From Scytonema sp. UIC 10036 (GTDB taxonomy: Bacteria; Cyanobacteriota; Cyanobacteriia; Cyanobacteriales; Nostocaceae), in the NCBI RefSeq assembly GCF_009725235.1, contig NZ_WJFC01000303.1:1-12198 (forward strand): a stretch of DNA of 12,198 nucleotides, in the 5' to 3' direction. Of the stretch, positions 1-7,647 are shown piece by piece (the first letter of the stretch is position 1; the number at the start of each line of letters is the position of its first letter). Position numbers and translations under genes: made by a program. The notes under the pieces were generated by a model. It made no database searches, was not told the origin of the DNA, and saw only the letters and a program-made list of their open reading frames with translations.

Positions 1-98
1 AAAATCCAAAATCCAAAATCCAAAATCCAAAATCCAAAAACCAAAATCCAAAATCCAAAATCCAAAATCCAAAATCCAAAATCCAAAATCCAAAATCC
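1..98. repeat. Heptanucleotide short tandem repeat array (14 x AAAATCC)
   Basis: Fourteen consecutive 7-bp units of AAAATCC fill this stretch without interruption. Only the sixth unit (36-42) differs, reading AAAAACC. The array continues off the left edge, so its full length is unknown. It ends at base 98, and base 99 is already the last base of the stop codon of the minus-strand gene next to it, so there is no spacer. Heptameric short tandem repeats of this kind are a known feature of heterocystous cyanobacterial genomes. No function can be read from the sequence. Confidence 0.95.
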
Positions 99-1793
99 CT
101 AAAACTCCACTTGTAATTCAGACATTAAAGTAGAAATTGTTGCTGGGTCTCCCTTTCTATAGTAGCCACCATTAACTTGAGCAATTTTCTTCAAAGCTTC
201 CGGATTAAATTCTCCTTCATTACCATAACCAACAGTAAAAAAAGCAATTCTTTTGTCACTATTAAAGTTACTTTTACCAAGTTCTTGCTGTAATTTTTCT
301 AGATTAATAGAAGACTCAGAGTCTTCACCATCCGTCAAGATAACAACAGCATTAATAGCATCTTTGCGGAGATTATACGCCAACCAATTACGTGCGTAGA
401 GGGCAGAATCATATAATTTAGTCCCACCATCAACTTGCAAACTAGCAATAAATTGCATCCCCCGTTCTTTACCTTCAGGAGTTCCATCTACAACGATGGG
501 AGAGCGAATGGCAGAATCAAAATCAATGAGAGCAATCTTTTCCTTTGGTCCAAGACTTTCAATATATTGACGTAAAGTGCTTTGCACAGCAGGTAACTTA
601 TTTCCCTGCATAGAACCGGAAGAATCCACCACAACAACCACCTGTGAAGGTTTTTTGGCAAATTCTTGCCAAGATTTTAGCATTGCAGCCACCACTTCTG
701 GTTGTGGGGGACGCAAAGAATCATATTTAGCATTAGGATCGACGCCATATTCGGGGCTAAATTTTGCTCCCAACTCCACTCCAGGAACACCAGGTCTCAA
801 ACCAAGTTCTGTGGCAATTTTTTGTGCGTCTGGGGATTGCAAATAAGCAATGACTTTTTCCGCAGCTGCTTTTTCATCTGCACTAACCCATGGTGCATTA
901 GGTACGATCGCCCGCATATTAGAAGTAAAAGTTGCTTTTGGATAAATTGCTTTGTACCGGGTTTGACCGGGTTGTAAATTAGAGTTTGCTTTAATAACAG
1001 ATGATTCGTAAACAGAAGCGACAGATGCCCAAAAAGAACCATTTTTGACCATATCGGTTGCTAAAGCATCTGTAGAAACACCATAGCGAGTGATTTTGGT
1101 TTGAATATTTTGGATTTGGGTTTGGAATGTTTGGACATCTGCTGCTGTCAGTTGTTCGGGACGCTTCCCAGAGACAGACACAAATTGCGCCACAAGGGTT
1201 TGCAAACCCGAATTTGAACGGGTTGGTGCAGATTGAACAAAGTAAATAGGTAGTGTGGGACTGCTTGCATCAAGTTCTTTGTGGGTTTTTGCTTTGACTA
1301 ATGCTTTATAGACATCTTCTTGCTTTTGCAATCCAGTTGCTACATCCACAGGAACCATAAACACCATTGGGCTATTTGCCAATCAGGGTGCATCGGTAAT
1401 TTGAGGAATGTAGTTTTGTCCGGGGAAGACTTGATTGAACAGGTAAATTAATTGAAACTGGTAAATTTCTCCATCTAAAGAAACTAAAGTCGGAAACTCT
1501 GGTGAGTCAGCTTGCAAGCTTCCAGATTGAAGTTGCTTCGCTTGATTAACTAGGGTTGTGACTACATCACCGCTTCCCATCGCCTGACAACTTAAGTAGA
1601 AAGTTTTCCCATCACTCAGCTTGGGTTTTGTTTGATTGAACTGTTCTGCTGCTTGGTTGCAAAATTGTTGTAAAGCACTCCCAACTAAAAACTTGACTTC
1701 AAAACCGTCTCTAGGGGCAGAATTCACTTGAGACGTACAACCAACCAGTAAGAAAGTACCTAAGATGGCACTCATATAAAATTTTCTTTTCAT
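99..1793 (-). pseudogene. Substrate-binding/VWA-domain lipoprotein gene interrupted by an in-frame TGA
   Basis: This is a single reading frame of 564 codons, read from ATG at 1793 to TAG at 99-101, with a TGA at codon 137 (1383-1385). Codons 1-136 encode a lipoprotein signal (hydrophobic stretch, then LLVGC with the lipid-attached Cys at residue 19) and the start of a type-2 periplasmic-binding fold. Translation after the TGA resumes in the same frame, beginning LANSPMVFMVPVDVATG, and completes the binding fold. A VWA domain follows at about residues 384-560. Its metal-ion-dependent adhesion site looks complete: DSSGS at residues 390-394, Thr458 in DGGTKLYDS and Asp488 in LTDGEDS. Such fusions are exported, lipid-anchored proteins of unknown role. 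The downstream part could only start independently at a TTG directly after the TGA, with no ribosome-binding site, so it is not a separate gene. The intact domains suggest a recent nonsense mutation, a read-through codon or a base-call error. No permease gene is adjacent. Confidence 0.8.
1383..1385 (-). other. In-frame TGA splitting the substrate-binding/VWA gene
   Basis: The plus strand reads TCA here, which is TGA on the coding strand. It lies between ...QITDAP and LANSPMVFMV, with no frame change on either side. One substitution would restore a sense codon, for example CGA (Arg) or TTA (Leu). The next base is T, so this is not the leaky UGA-C context. No selenocysteine-insertion hairpin was recognised downstream. 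Confidence 0.85.
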
Positions 1794-1926
1794 AGCCTGA
1801 GTTCAAAAATAGTTAACAGAAACATCGCAGAGACACATTCGTATAGTTCCCCGAACTTTACTTCAAGTAACAATTGTTAGTTAAGAACAGTTTGTTTATT
1901 AGACATAGGCGTGAAAAAGATGTAAC

Positions 1927-1944
1927 GGCGCAAGGCGTTGCGCC
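1927..1944. repeat. Short GC-rich hairpin repeat
   Basis: GGCGCAA (1927-1933) and TTGCGCC (1938-1944) are perfect 7-bp arms around the loop GGCG. The surrounding phrase (GCAAGGCGTTGCGCCCCTAC) matches my recollection of a dispersed intergenic repeat in filamentous cyanobacteria. It stands out as GC-rich in AT-rich surroundings. There is no T-tract on either side, so it is not a typical terminator. Confidence 0.6.
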
Positions 1945-2136
1945 CCTACCAAGACTTTTGGCTTTAGCTAAATAAGGTTTTTGGGTTATATCCTCGTCTT
2001 CGTAGATGGGCTATTACTTAATCAGGCTTGTTGTGAGAATTTATGAAAAAGTCGGTAAGGCTAAATCCATCTAACCTTGTCAAGATGACTCATATCATTC
2101 AATTTATAATAAAACCTCTGCTCTTCTCTCTGTGCT

Positions 2137-2188
2137 CTCTGCGCCTCTGCGGTTTAAAAGTAGTTTATTTAACCGCAGAGGCGCAGAG
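2137..2188. repeat. Inverted repeat with 18-bp perfect arms
   Basis: CTCTGCGCCTCTGCGGTT (2137-2154) is the exact reverse complement of AACCGCAGAGGCGCAGAG (2171-2188), with 16 bases between the arms. Imperfect complementarity continues outward: 2121-2136 resembles the reverse complement of 2189-2205. The whole palindromic element therefore spans roughly 2120-2206. From memory, CTCTGCG-rich palindromes of this type are dispersed between cyanobacterial genes. It could be a miniature mobile repeat. It encodes nothing recognisable. Confidence 0.8.
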
Positions 2189-2292
2189 TACGCAGAGGCA
2201 AGAGGTGAGAAAGCTATTGGGAAGAATAGAAGTAAATTGCTCTCCAAAGGGCGGAGTTTGTAATTTTCATTGTAGTTTAAATATACTACGCC

Positions 2293-5200
2293 ATGCAACC
2301 ACCAGATACCTCTCCATTCCTCTCTCATGACTGTATCGATCGCCGTTTCGTTACGGTGGCTCCAGATGCTTCTTTGTTGGATGCTGTGATGCTAATGAGC
2401 CAAGTCGATCTTAGCTCGAACATGGAGTCAAATACTCAACAAAATACTATGCGAGCGAGTTGCGTTTTGGTATTGGATAACCAGCAGTTAGTTGGTTTAT
2501 TAACAGAGCGAGATTTAGTCAGGATAGCAGCAGAAGGGCGTAGTTTTAAGGAAACTAAAGTTTCTGAAATCATGACACAACAGCTGATTACGTGTCGAGA
2601 ATGGGAAGCAACAGAGACAGTGAAAGTTATTCAATTACTCCGCGAGCACCGCATTCGTCATCTACCAGTTCTAAACGAATGGGATCGACCTGTGGGGATC
2701 GTAACGCCAGCTAGTATTTTGCAAGCTGTTGATGTCAATGAACTGCACAAAGTCATCACTGTATTACAGCAGCAGGTACAAGAGCTACACAACGATAAAA
2801 TTAATTTGCTCAAATGTCTGACTTGCGATCTCAAACAACAAGTCAACGACCAGAGTACCCAATTATACGACCAGTTTCAACGAAACCAAATTTTAGCTGA
2901 TATAGCGCTTAGGATTCGCGCATCTTTAAGTTTAGACACAATTCTTCTCACAACCGTCACGGAAGTGCGCCAACTATTACAGATCGATCGCGTAGTCATT
3001 TACCGCTTTGAGCCAGATGGGAGTGGAAAAGTTACCGTTGAATCGGTTACAACACCGGAATGGTCAATTCTAGATAGGGTTGTCGAAGACAAATGCTTTG
3101 CACAAACGTGGCTTGAAGCTTATCAACAACGCCATTCTAAAGCGATGGACGATATTCACCAGGCACAATTAAGCCCAAACCATGTGAATTTTTTCACTCA
3201 ACTTCAAGTGAAAGCCAATCTTATAATACCAATTATGTTGGAAGAGACATTATGGGGGCTTCTGATTGCTCATCACTGTACTGATACTCGAAAGTGGCAA
3301 GCAGAGGAAATAGATTTTTTGGAAAACTTAACAGTACAGGTTGCAAACGCTATTCAACAAGCTACGTTGCTCGAGCAAGCCCAAAGAGCCAATGTCGAAC
3401 TTGAAGCAAGGGTTGCCGAGCGAACAGCTCAATTGCAATATGTTAATAAAAGTTTACAAGAAGAACTCGCCCCCTCTCAACAAGCCGAAGCCGCATTGAG
3501 GGAAAAGGAGGCAATACTACGTAGCTTCTGTGACTCAGCACCGATGATGATGGGTGTGGTGGAACTACTTGATAATGACATTCTGCATTTGTCTGATAAC
3601 GCTACCACTGCTCGATTTTTTGGAACAACTTCAGAAGCGATGCGAAATCAATTAGCCAGTCAAATGGGTGCATCTCTAGAATATATACGCACTTGGATAA
3701 ATTATTATCAAGAGAGCCAACTTACGGGTGAACCAGTGCGTTTTGAGTATCAGTACAACCAAGATGGAACGATGAAATGGTTATCTGCTACTGTATGCTT
3801 CATTGGTGGAACAGATGGAGAACGTCCTCGTTTTTCCTATATGGTTGAGGACGTGAGCGATCGCAAACGAGCAGAGGAAGCATTAAGAGAAAGTGAAGAG
3901 CGCTATAGAGTTCTTATTACCCAGGCTCCTGTAGGCATTTATCAAACCGACGCACAAGGTAATACTTTATACGTAAATCCCCGGTGGTCGGAAATGAGTG
4001 GACTTTCAATGCTAGAAGCACGAGGTATGGGCTGGGTTCCAGCAATTCATCCCGAAGACCGAGAACGGGTTTTTAGTATATGGAGAAACGCCACCCAACA
4101 AGCAGGTCCCTTTGAAATGGAATATCGCTACCGCAAGCCAGACGGCCAAGAAACCTGGGTATCCGGTCAAGCAGTGGCGATTCGTAACGAAGCGGGTGAA
4201 GTTGCCTACTATTTTGGCACCTCAATGGATGTTACCGCTCGCAAACAAGCTGAAAATGCTTTGCAGCAGCAATTGCATAAGATGGTATTGTTGAAGCAAA
4301 TTACAGATGCAATCCGCCAAAATCTCAAGACACAGCATATTTTTGAAACTTCTGCTATTCAAATTGGACAAGCATTTGGTGTGAACCGATGTCTGATTCA
4401 TGCTTACATAGCTGAACCAGAACCACAGTTACCTTTAGTTGCAGAATATTTAAGCGGAAATTATAAATCTATTCATGAAATCAAAATTCCTGTTGTAGGA
4501 AACCCTCATGCTGAAGCAATGTTAAAGCAAGATAGAGCAATTATTACACCAGATGTGAATACGGAACCATTGTTTCAGCCCGTGCTTCACCTGTGTCATC
4601 AACTTCAAATCAAGTCAATAGTGTCTATTCGTACCTCTTACCAAGGGGAAACGAATGGTGTCATGGGATTACATCAGTGCGATCGCCATCGCGAGTGGAC
4701 ACCGGATGAGATTGAGTTGCTAGAAGCGGTAGCCGCTCAGGTAGGAATTGCACTGGCTCAAGCGTCTCTTTTGGAACAACAAACCCGTAGAAGCGAAGAG
4801 CTGACCCTTAAAAACTTTGCCTTAGAACAAGCTAAGCGACAAGCAGAAACTGCGAACAGAGCCAAGAGCGAATTTCTTGCTAATATGAGTCATGAAATTC
4901 GCACGCCAATGAATGCCATTTTGGGTTTTGCGGATTTGCTGCAATCCATCGTAACCGAATCTCGCGCCCGCTCCTATCTAGACGCGATCGCCAGCAGTGG
5001 TAGAACTCTATTATGGCTGATTAACGACATTCTCGACCTTTCTAAAATTGAAGCAGGCAAACTCGAACTTTACTACGAAAGTGTCGATTTGCGATCGCTA
5101 GTTCGCGAAATTTTGCAAATTTTTAGCCAAAAGGCAACCGAGAAAAATTTAATCCTGCACGCAAACGTTGAGGAAAATTTACCCGCAGCCATTTTCATTG

Positions 5201-6312
5201 ATGAAGTTCGATTGCGTCAGATTCTCTTTAACGTTGTAGGAAACGCCCTCAAGTTTACAGAACGGGGAAATATCCAAATATCCGTCCGCGCTCGGGTTTA
5301 TTCTATGTCTGAAAATGAAAAAGTCTGGCTGGAAATAACCGTTGAGGATACAGGAATCGGAATTGAGAAGGAACAACAGCAACGTATTTTTGAGGCATTT
5401 GTCCAAAGAACTGGACAAAGCAATCGCAAGTATGGAGGAACGGGTTTAGGGCTGGCGATCGCCCGACGCTTAGTTCATATGATGGATGGAACCATAACAC
5501 TTCAGAGTGAGTTGGGGCAAGGTAGCATTTTCACCTTAGTCTTTCCAGAAGTGTCATTAGCTCAAACTGTAGAAGCCGCACGAGATCCTATAGACGATAA
5601 TTTCAACCAGTTTGCCCCTTGTACAATTTTAGTTGTCGATGACGTTGCCTCAAATCGAGAACTCATCGGGGGATATTTTGAGAAAACGCATCACGTGCTT
5701 GTGTTTGCTAAAGATGGGAAGGAAGGCATCTGCTTAGCTCAGGCACATCACCCCGATTTAATTTTGCTCGATCTAAGAATGCCCCAGATGGATGGAAAAG
5801 AAGCAGCACAACTTCTTAAACAGAATGAACACACCCAAAATATTCCTGTTATTATTCTCACAGCTTCATCTCAGAAGGACGAACGATCGCAAATTGAACG
5901 CATCTGTCAGGGATTTTTACAAAAACCTGTGAGCCGTACTCAATTGATTGCAGAACTGAAGAAACATCTAAAGCCTGCTTTTAACCCAGAGAAAAAAAGA
6001 GAGTGCTCTGAGCCTGATGGTTTTTCCAAACCATTGCTGAACGTTCCGATTCATTTGCCAGATTTGCTAGTGAAATTGCAGCAGGAGGAAGAAACCGTTT
6101 GGAAAACCTTACGTAAAACCCTAAAAATCCGAGAGCTAAAACAGTTTATTCAGCGCTTAGAGCATTGGGGACAGGAGCATCAGTGCCAGTTATTGTCAGG
6201 TTATGCTGATTCCCTCAAAACTCAACTTGATGCGTTTGATATGGAGAAGCTACCCCAGACTCTAGATAACTTCCCAACTGTGCGGCAAAGGCTTGCTGAG
6301 GAAAATACTTAG
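2293..6312 (+). CDS. Multi-sensor hybrid histidine kinase (CBS2-GAF-PAS-PAS-GAF-HisKA-HATPase-REC)
   Basis: A 1339-residue kinase without a signal peptide or membrane segment, so it is expected in the cytoplasm. Domains in order: a CBS pair (about 13-148); coiled coil (150-195); a phytochrome-lineage GAF (about 197-358); coiled coil (360-405); PAS1 (about 406-527); PAS2 with PAC (about 533-652); GAF2 (about 660-825); HisKA with the phospho-acceptor His867 in NMSHEIRTPMN; HATPase with NVVGNALKF (980-988), DTGIGI (1019-1024) and GGTGLGLAI (1048-1056); a receiver with acidic pair Asp1116-Asp1117, phospho-acceptor Asp1160, Thr1190 and Lys1211; and a helical tail (about 1255-1333). The catalytic residues all look intact. 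The CBS pair could bind adenine nucleotides. The first GAF has Asn-His where bilin-binding relatives have Cys-His, so covalent pigment binding is unlikely. The tail follows receivers in some cyanobacterial kinases but lacks a clear HPt histidine motif. The ATG start has no obvious ribosome-binding site, but the CBS fold begins directly after it. The signal sensed is unknown. Confidence 0.93.
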   Translation: MQPPDTSPFLSHDCIDRRFVTVAPDASLLDAVMLMSQVDLSSNMESNTQQNTMRASCVLVLDNQQLVGLLTERDLVRIAAEGRSFKETKVSEIMTQQLITCREWEATETVKVIQLLREHRIRHLPVLNEWDRPVGIVTPASILQAVDVNELHKVITVLQQQVQELHNDKINLLKCLTCDLKQQVNDQSTQLYDQFQRNQILADIALRIRASLSLDTILLTTVTEVRQLLQIDRVVIYRFEPDGSGKVTVESVTTPEWSILDRVVEDKCFAQTWLEAYQQRHSKAMDDIHQAQLSPNHVNFFTQLQVKANLIIPIMLEETLWGLLIAHHCTDTRKWQAEEIDFLENLTVQVANAIQQATLLEQAQRANVELEARVAERTAQLQYVNKSLQEELAPSQQAEAALREKEAILRSFCDSAPMMMGVVELLDNDILHLSDNATTARFFGTTSEAMRNQLASQMGASLEYIRTWINYYQESQLTGEPVRFEYQYNQDGTMKWLSATVCFIGGTDGERPRFSYMVEDVSDRKRAEEALRESEERYRVLITQAPVGIYQTDAQGNTLYVNPRWSEMSGLSMLEARGMGWVPAIHPEDRERVFSIWRNATQQAGPFEMEYRYRKPDGQETWVSGQAVAIRNEAGEVAYYFGTSMDVTARKQAENALQQQLHKMVLLKQITDAIRQNLKTQHIFETSAIQIGQAFGVNRCLIHAYIAEPEPQLPLVAEYLSGNYKSIHEIKIPVVGNPHAEAMLKQDRAIITPDVNTEPLFQPVLHLCHQLQIKSIVSIRTSYQGETNGVMGLHQCDRHREWTPDEIELLEAVAAQVGIALAQASLLEQQTRRSEELTLKNFALEQAKRQAETANRAKSEFLANMSHEIRTPMNAILGFADLLQSIVTESRARSYLDAIASSGRTLLWLINDILDLSKIEAGKLELYYESVDLRSLVREILQIFSQKATEKNLILHANVEENLPAAIFIDEVRLRQILFNVVGNALKFTERGNIQISVRARVYSMSENEKVWLEITVEDTGIGIEKEQQQRIFEAFVQRTGQSNRKYGGTGLGLAIARRLVHMMDGTITLQSELGQGSIFTLVFPEVSLAQTVEAARDPIDDNFNQFAPCTILVVDDVASNRELIGGYFEKTHHVLVFAKDGKEGICLAQAHHPDLILLDLRMPQMDGKEAAQLLKQNEHTQNIPVIILTASSQKDERSQIERICQGFLQKPVSRTQLIAELKKHLKPAFNPEKKRECSEPDGFSKPLLNVPIHLPDLLVKLQQEEETVWKTLRKTLKIRELKQFIQRLEHWGQEHQCQLLSGYADSLKTQLDAFDMEKLPQTLDNFPTVRQRLAEENT

Positions 6313-7262
6313 AAATTAGGAGCCGCAACAACCCGGTTGCGCCCTTGGTTCTTGGCATGATATAGGGCTTTGTCAGCACGTTGAATGATAACATCTACTG
6401 TTTCATCCGCCAAGTTATAACTAGCCACCCCTATACTCACTGTTATGAATATCTGTTGTTCTTGCACCAAAATAGCCGTCTTTTCGAGGTTCTCTCGTAT
6501 ACGCTCAGCCACCGTAATTGCTACATCAATATCTCTTTCCGGCAGAAAAGCAACAAATTCTTCACCACCAAATCTGCCAAAAAAATCAACCGTCCGCAGA
6601 CAATTCAGGACTGTTTGTGCCATGCTTGTCAGCACTCGATCTCCAACAGCGTGTCCGTAGATATCGTTAATTTGTTTAAAATGGTCTATATCTAATATCA
6701 GTACAGAAAATATACTACTATATCGCTGAGAACGGTTAAGTTCTTGTTCTGCAAGTGCAAACAAATGACGGCGATTGAAAACTTGAGTTAATGGATCGAT
6801 CGTAGCTAATCTTTCTAACTCTTGAATGAATTCTTTTTGCTCGTGCAGCAATTTTTTCAATTGCTCTCGTGCATATTTCAACTCCAAATGTGTCCGCACG
6901 CGTGCAAGCAGCTCTGGAGCATGAAATGGTTTGGTAACATAATCTACTGCCCCTTTTTCAAAAGCTTGGAGTATGTGCTCTTGTTCAGTGCTAGCGGTGA
7001 GAAAAATAATCGGAATTTCAGCAAACTCTGGATCGGCTTTGAGTTTTTCACATACTTCCAAACCGTTCATTTCGGGCATCATTAAGTCCAATAAAATTAA
7101 ATCCGGTTTAGCTGCCTTGACACGCTCCAAAGCTTGCTGTCCACTGGAGGCAACAGTAGCTTCATAGTCTTTAGTCTGTAAGATTTCTACGATTACTTGC
7201 AGATTTTTACTCACGTCATCAACAACTAAAATTAAGCAATCTTCTGGATGAAACAATGTCAT
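6309..7262 (-). CDS. Response regulator with GGDEF diguanylate cyclase domain
   Basis: A receiver domain joined to a diguanylate cyclase, which makes cyclic-di-GMP from two GTP when the receiver dimerises on phosphorylation. Counting from the ATG at 7262 (317 residues), the receiver has the acidic pair Asp15-Asp16, phospho-acceptor Asp59 in LILLDLMMPEMNG, Thr89 and Lys111. A coiled-coil linker at about 125-155 leads to TIDPLTQVFNRR and the catalytic loop RFGGEEF (GGEEF at 232-236). The inhibitory-site motif RTVD (223-226) lies five residues before GGEEF, as in PleD, so product feedback is expected. The frame also opens at a GTG (7295), which would add 11 residues. The ATG is preferred because the receiver starts soon after it. 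The 3' end overlaps the hybrid kinase gene by four bases in convergent orientation. That kinase is a candidate partner, by position only. Confidence 0.92.
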   Translation of the reverse strand: MTLFHPEDCLILVVDDVSKNLQVIVEILQTKDYEATVASSGQQALERVKAAKPDLILLDLMMPEMNGLEVCEKLKADPEFAEIPIIFLTASTEQEHILQAFEKGAVDYVTKPFHAPELLARVRTHLELKYAREQLKKLLHEQKEFIQELERLATIDPLTQVFNRRHLFALAEQELNRSQRYSSIFSVLILDIDHFKQINDIYGHAVGDRVLTSMAQTVLNCLRTVDFFGRFGGEEFVAFLPERDIDVAITVAERIRENLEKTAILVQEQQIFITVSIGVASYNLADETVDVIIQRADKALYHAKNQGRNRVVAAPNF

Positions 7263-7465
7263 TATGGATGCGATCGCGCTCCTAAGTAAAGCCACTAGTT
7301 TGGGATTGTCAATCTCCTATTACATTGTAGTCGATAAACACGGAGATTCATAAAGCTGTATTTCTGCTCTAGGAGAGGAAATAGAGTTTGCGAACGAGAT
7401 TCACATCCAGCAAGCCTTGAGTCGATTTGCCTTTTACAGTAAATAAGTACTAGCTCGGTACTTGG

Positions 7466-7510
7466 GGGTAAAACTCCTCAATTTCATCTGGGTAAAACTC
7501 CCCAATTTCA
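7466..7510. repeat. Two 21-bp direct repeats upstream of the binding-protein operon
   Basis: The units at 7466-7486 and 7490-7510 both read GGGTAAAACTCC.CAATTTCA in consensus and differ by a single base (T versus C at unit position 13). They are separated by three bases, giving a 24-bp period, slightly more than two helical turns. They lie 138-182 bp before the ATG at 7648. Two near-identical phased sites upstream of an operon could be binding sites for a regulator. A simple local duplication is the alternative. Confidence 0.75.
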
Positions 7511-7549
7511 GTAATCTTCCTATTGTTGTTAGAGAGAAAAAGTTATTAA

Positions 7550-7579
7550 CATGATACGTATATGAATTTCTGTATCATG
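7550..7579. promoter_or_regulatory. 8-bp inverted repeat, possible operator of the binding-protein operon
   Basis: CATGATAC (7550-7557) and GTATCATG (7572-7579) are perfect inverted copies around a 14-base AT-rich spacer. The centre lies about 83 bp before the ATG at 7648, a position that fits an operator or a leader hairpin. No regulator is encoded next to it apart from the kinase at the end of the operon, so a function is only a suggestion. Confidence 0.4.
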
Positions 7580-7647
7580 CTGAGGATAAAAACTAAGCAG
7601 TTCTTAATTCTTTGGGTATTTGCTAAAACTAGCCCGAACTTATCATA

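Larger units (their letters stand above)
1794..2292. other. Divergent intergenic region with two palindromic elements
   Basis: About 500 bp separate the divergently transcribed substrate-binding/VWA gene and the hybrid kinase gene, so promoters for both should lie here. No convincing -35/-10 pair or Shine-Dalgarno sequence was seen for either gene. The region holds a GC-rich short hairpin (1927-1944) and a longer inverted repeat (2137-2188), each listed separately. Open frames that cross the second palindrome have no recognisable protein content. Confidence 0.6.
7263..7647. other. Divergent intergenic region with dyads and direct repeats
   Basis: This region must hold the promoters of the GGDEF regulator (leftward) and of the binding-protein/kinase operon (rightward). 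It contains a HIP1 octamer (7270-7277), a 6-bp dyad (AAGTAC at 7445-7450, GTACTT at 7458-7463), two 21-bp direct repeats (7466-7510) and an 8-bp inverted repeat (7550-7579). No protein-coding frame is credible, and no consensus promoter could be assigned with confidence. Confidence 0.6.

Noticed and set aside
1..98. CRISPR array
   Set aside because: The repeat unit is 7 bp with no spacers, so this is a simple tandem repeat.
99..1382. A separate VWA gene starting at a TTG next to the TGA
   Set aside because: The TTG follows the stop codon directly, has no ribosome-binding site, and the sequence begins in the middle of the binding fold without any export signal. It is the second half of the interrupted gene.
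1927..1944. Rho-independent terminator
   Set aside because: The hairpin has no T-tract on either strand and lies upstream of both flanking genes, so it terminates neither. It fits a dispersed repeat better.
2043..2330. Open frames on both strands (95 and 74 codons) between the VWA gene and the hybrid kinase
   Set aside because: They run through the 18-bp inverted repeat, have compositionally odd translations (CSLRLCG, RRGAESTERR) and no recognisable domain. They are artefacts of the palindromic repeat.
7447..7461. Possible NtcA nitrogen-control site in the dyad AAGTAC...GTACTT
   Set aside because: The spacing is GTA-N9-TAC, whereas the NtcA consensus is GTA-N8-TAC, and no well-placed -10 box was found after it.
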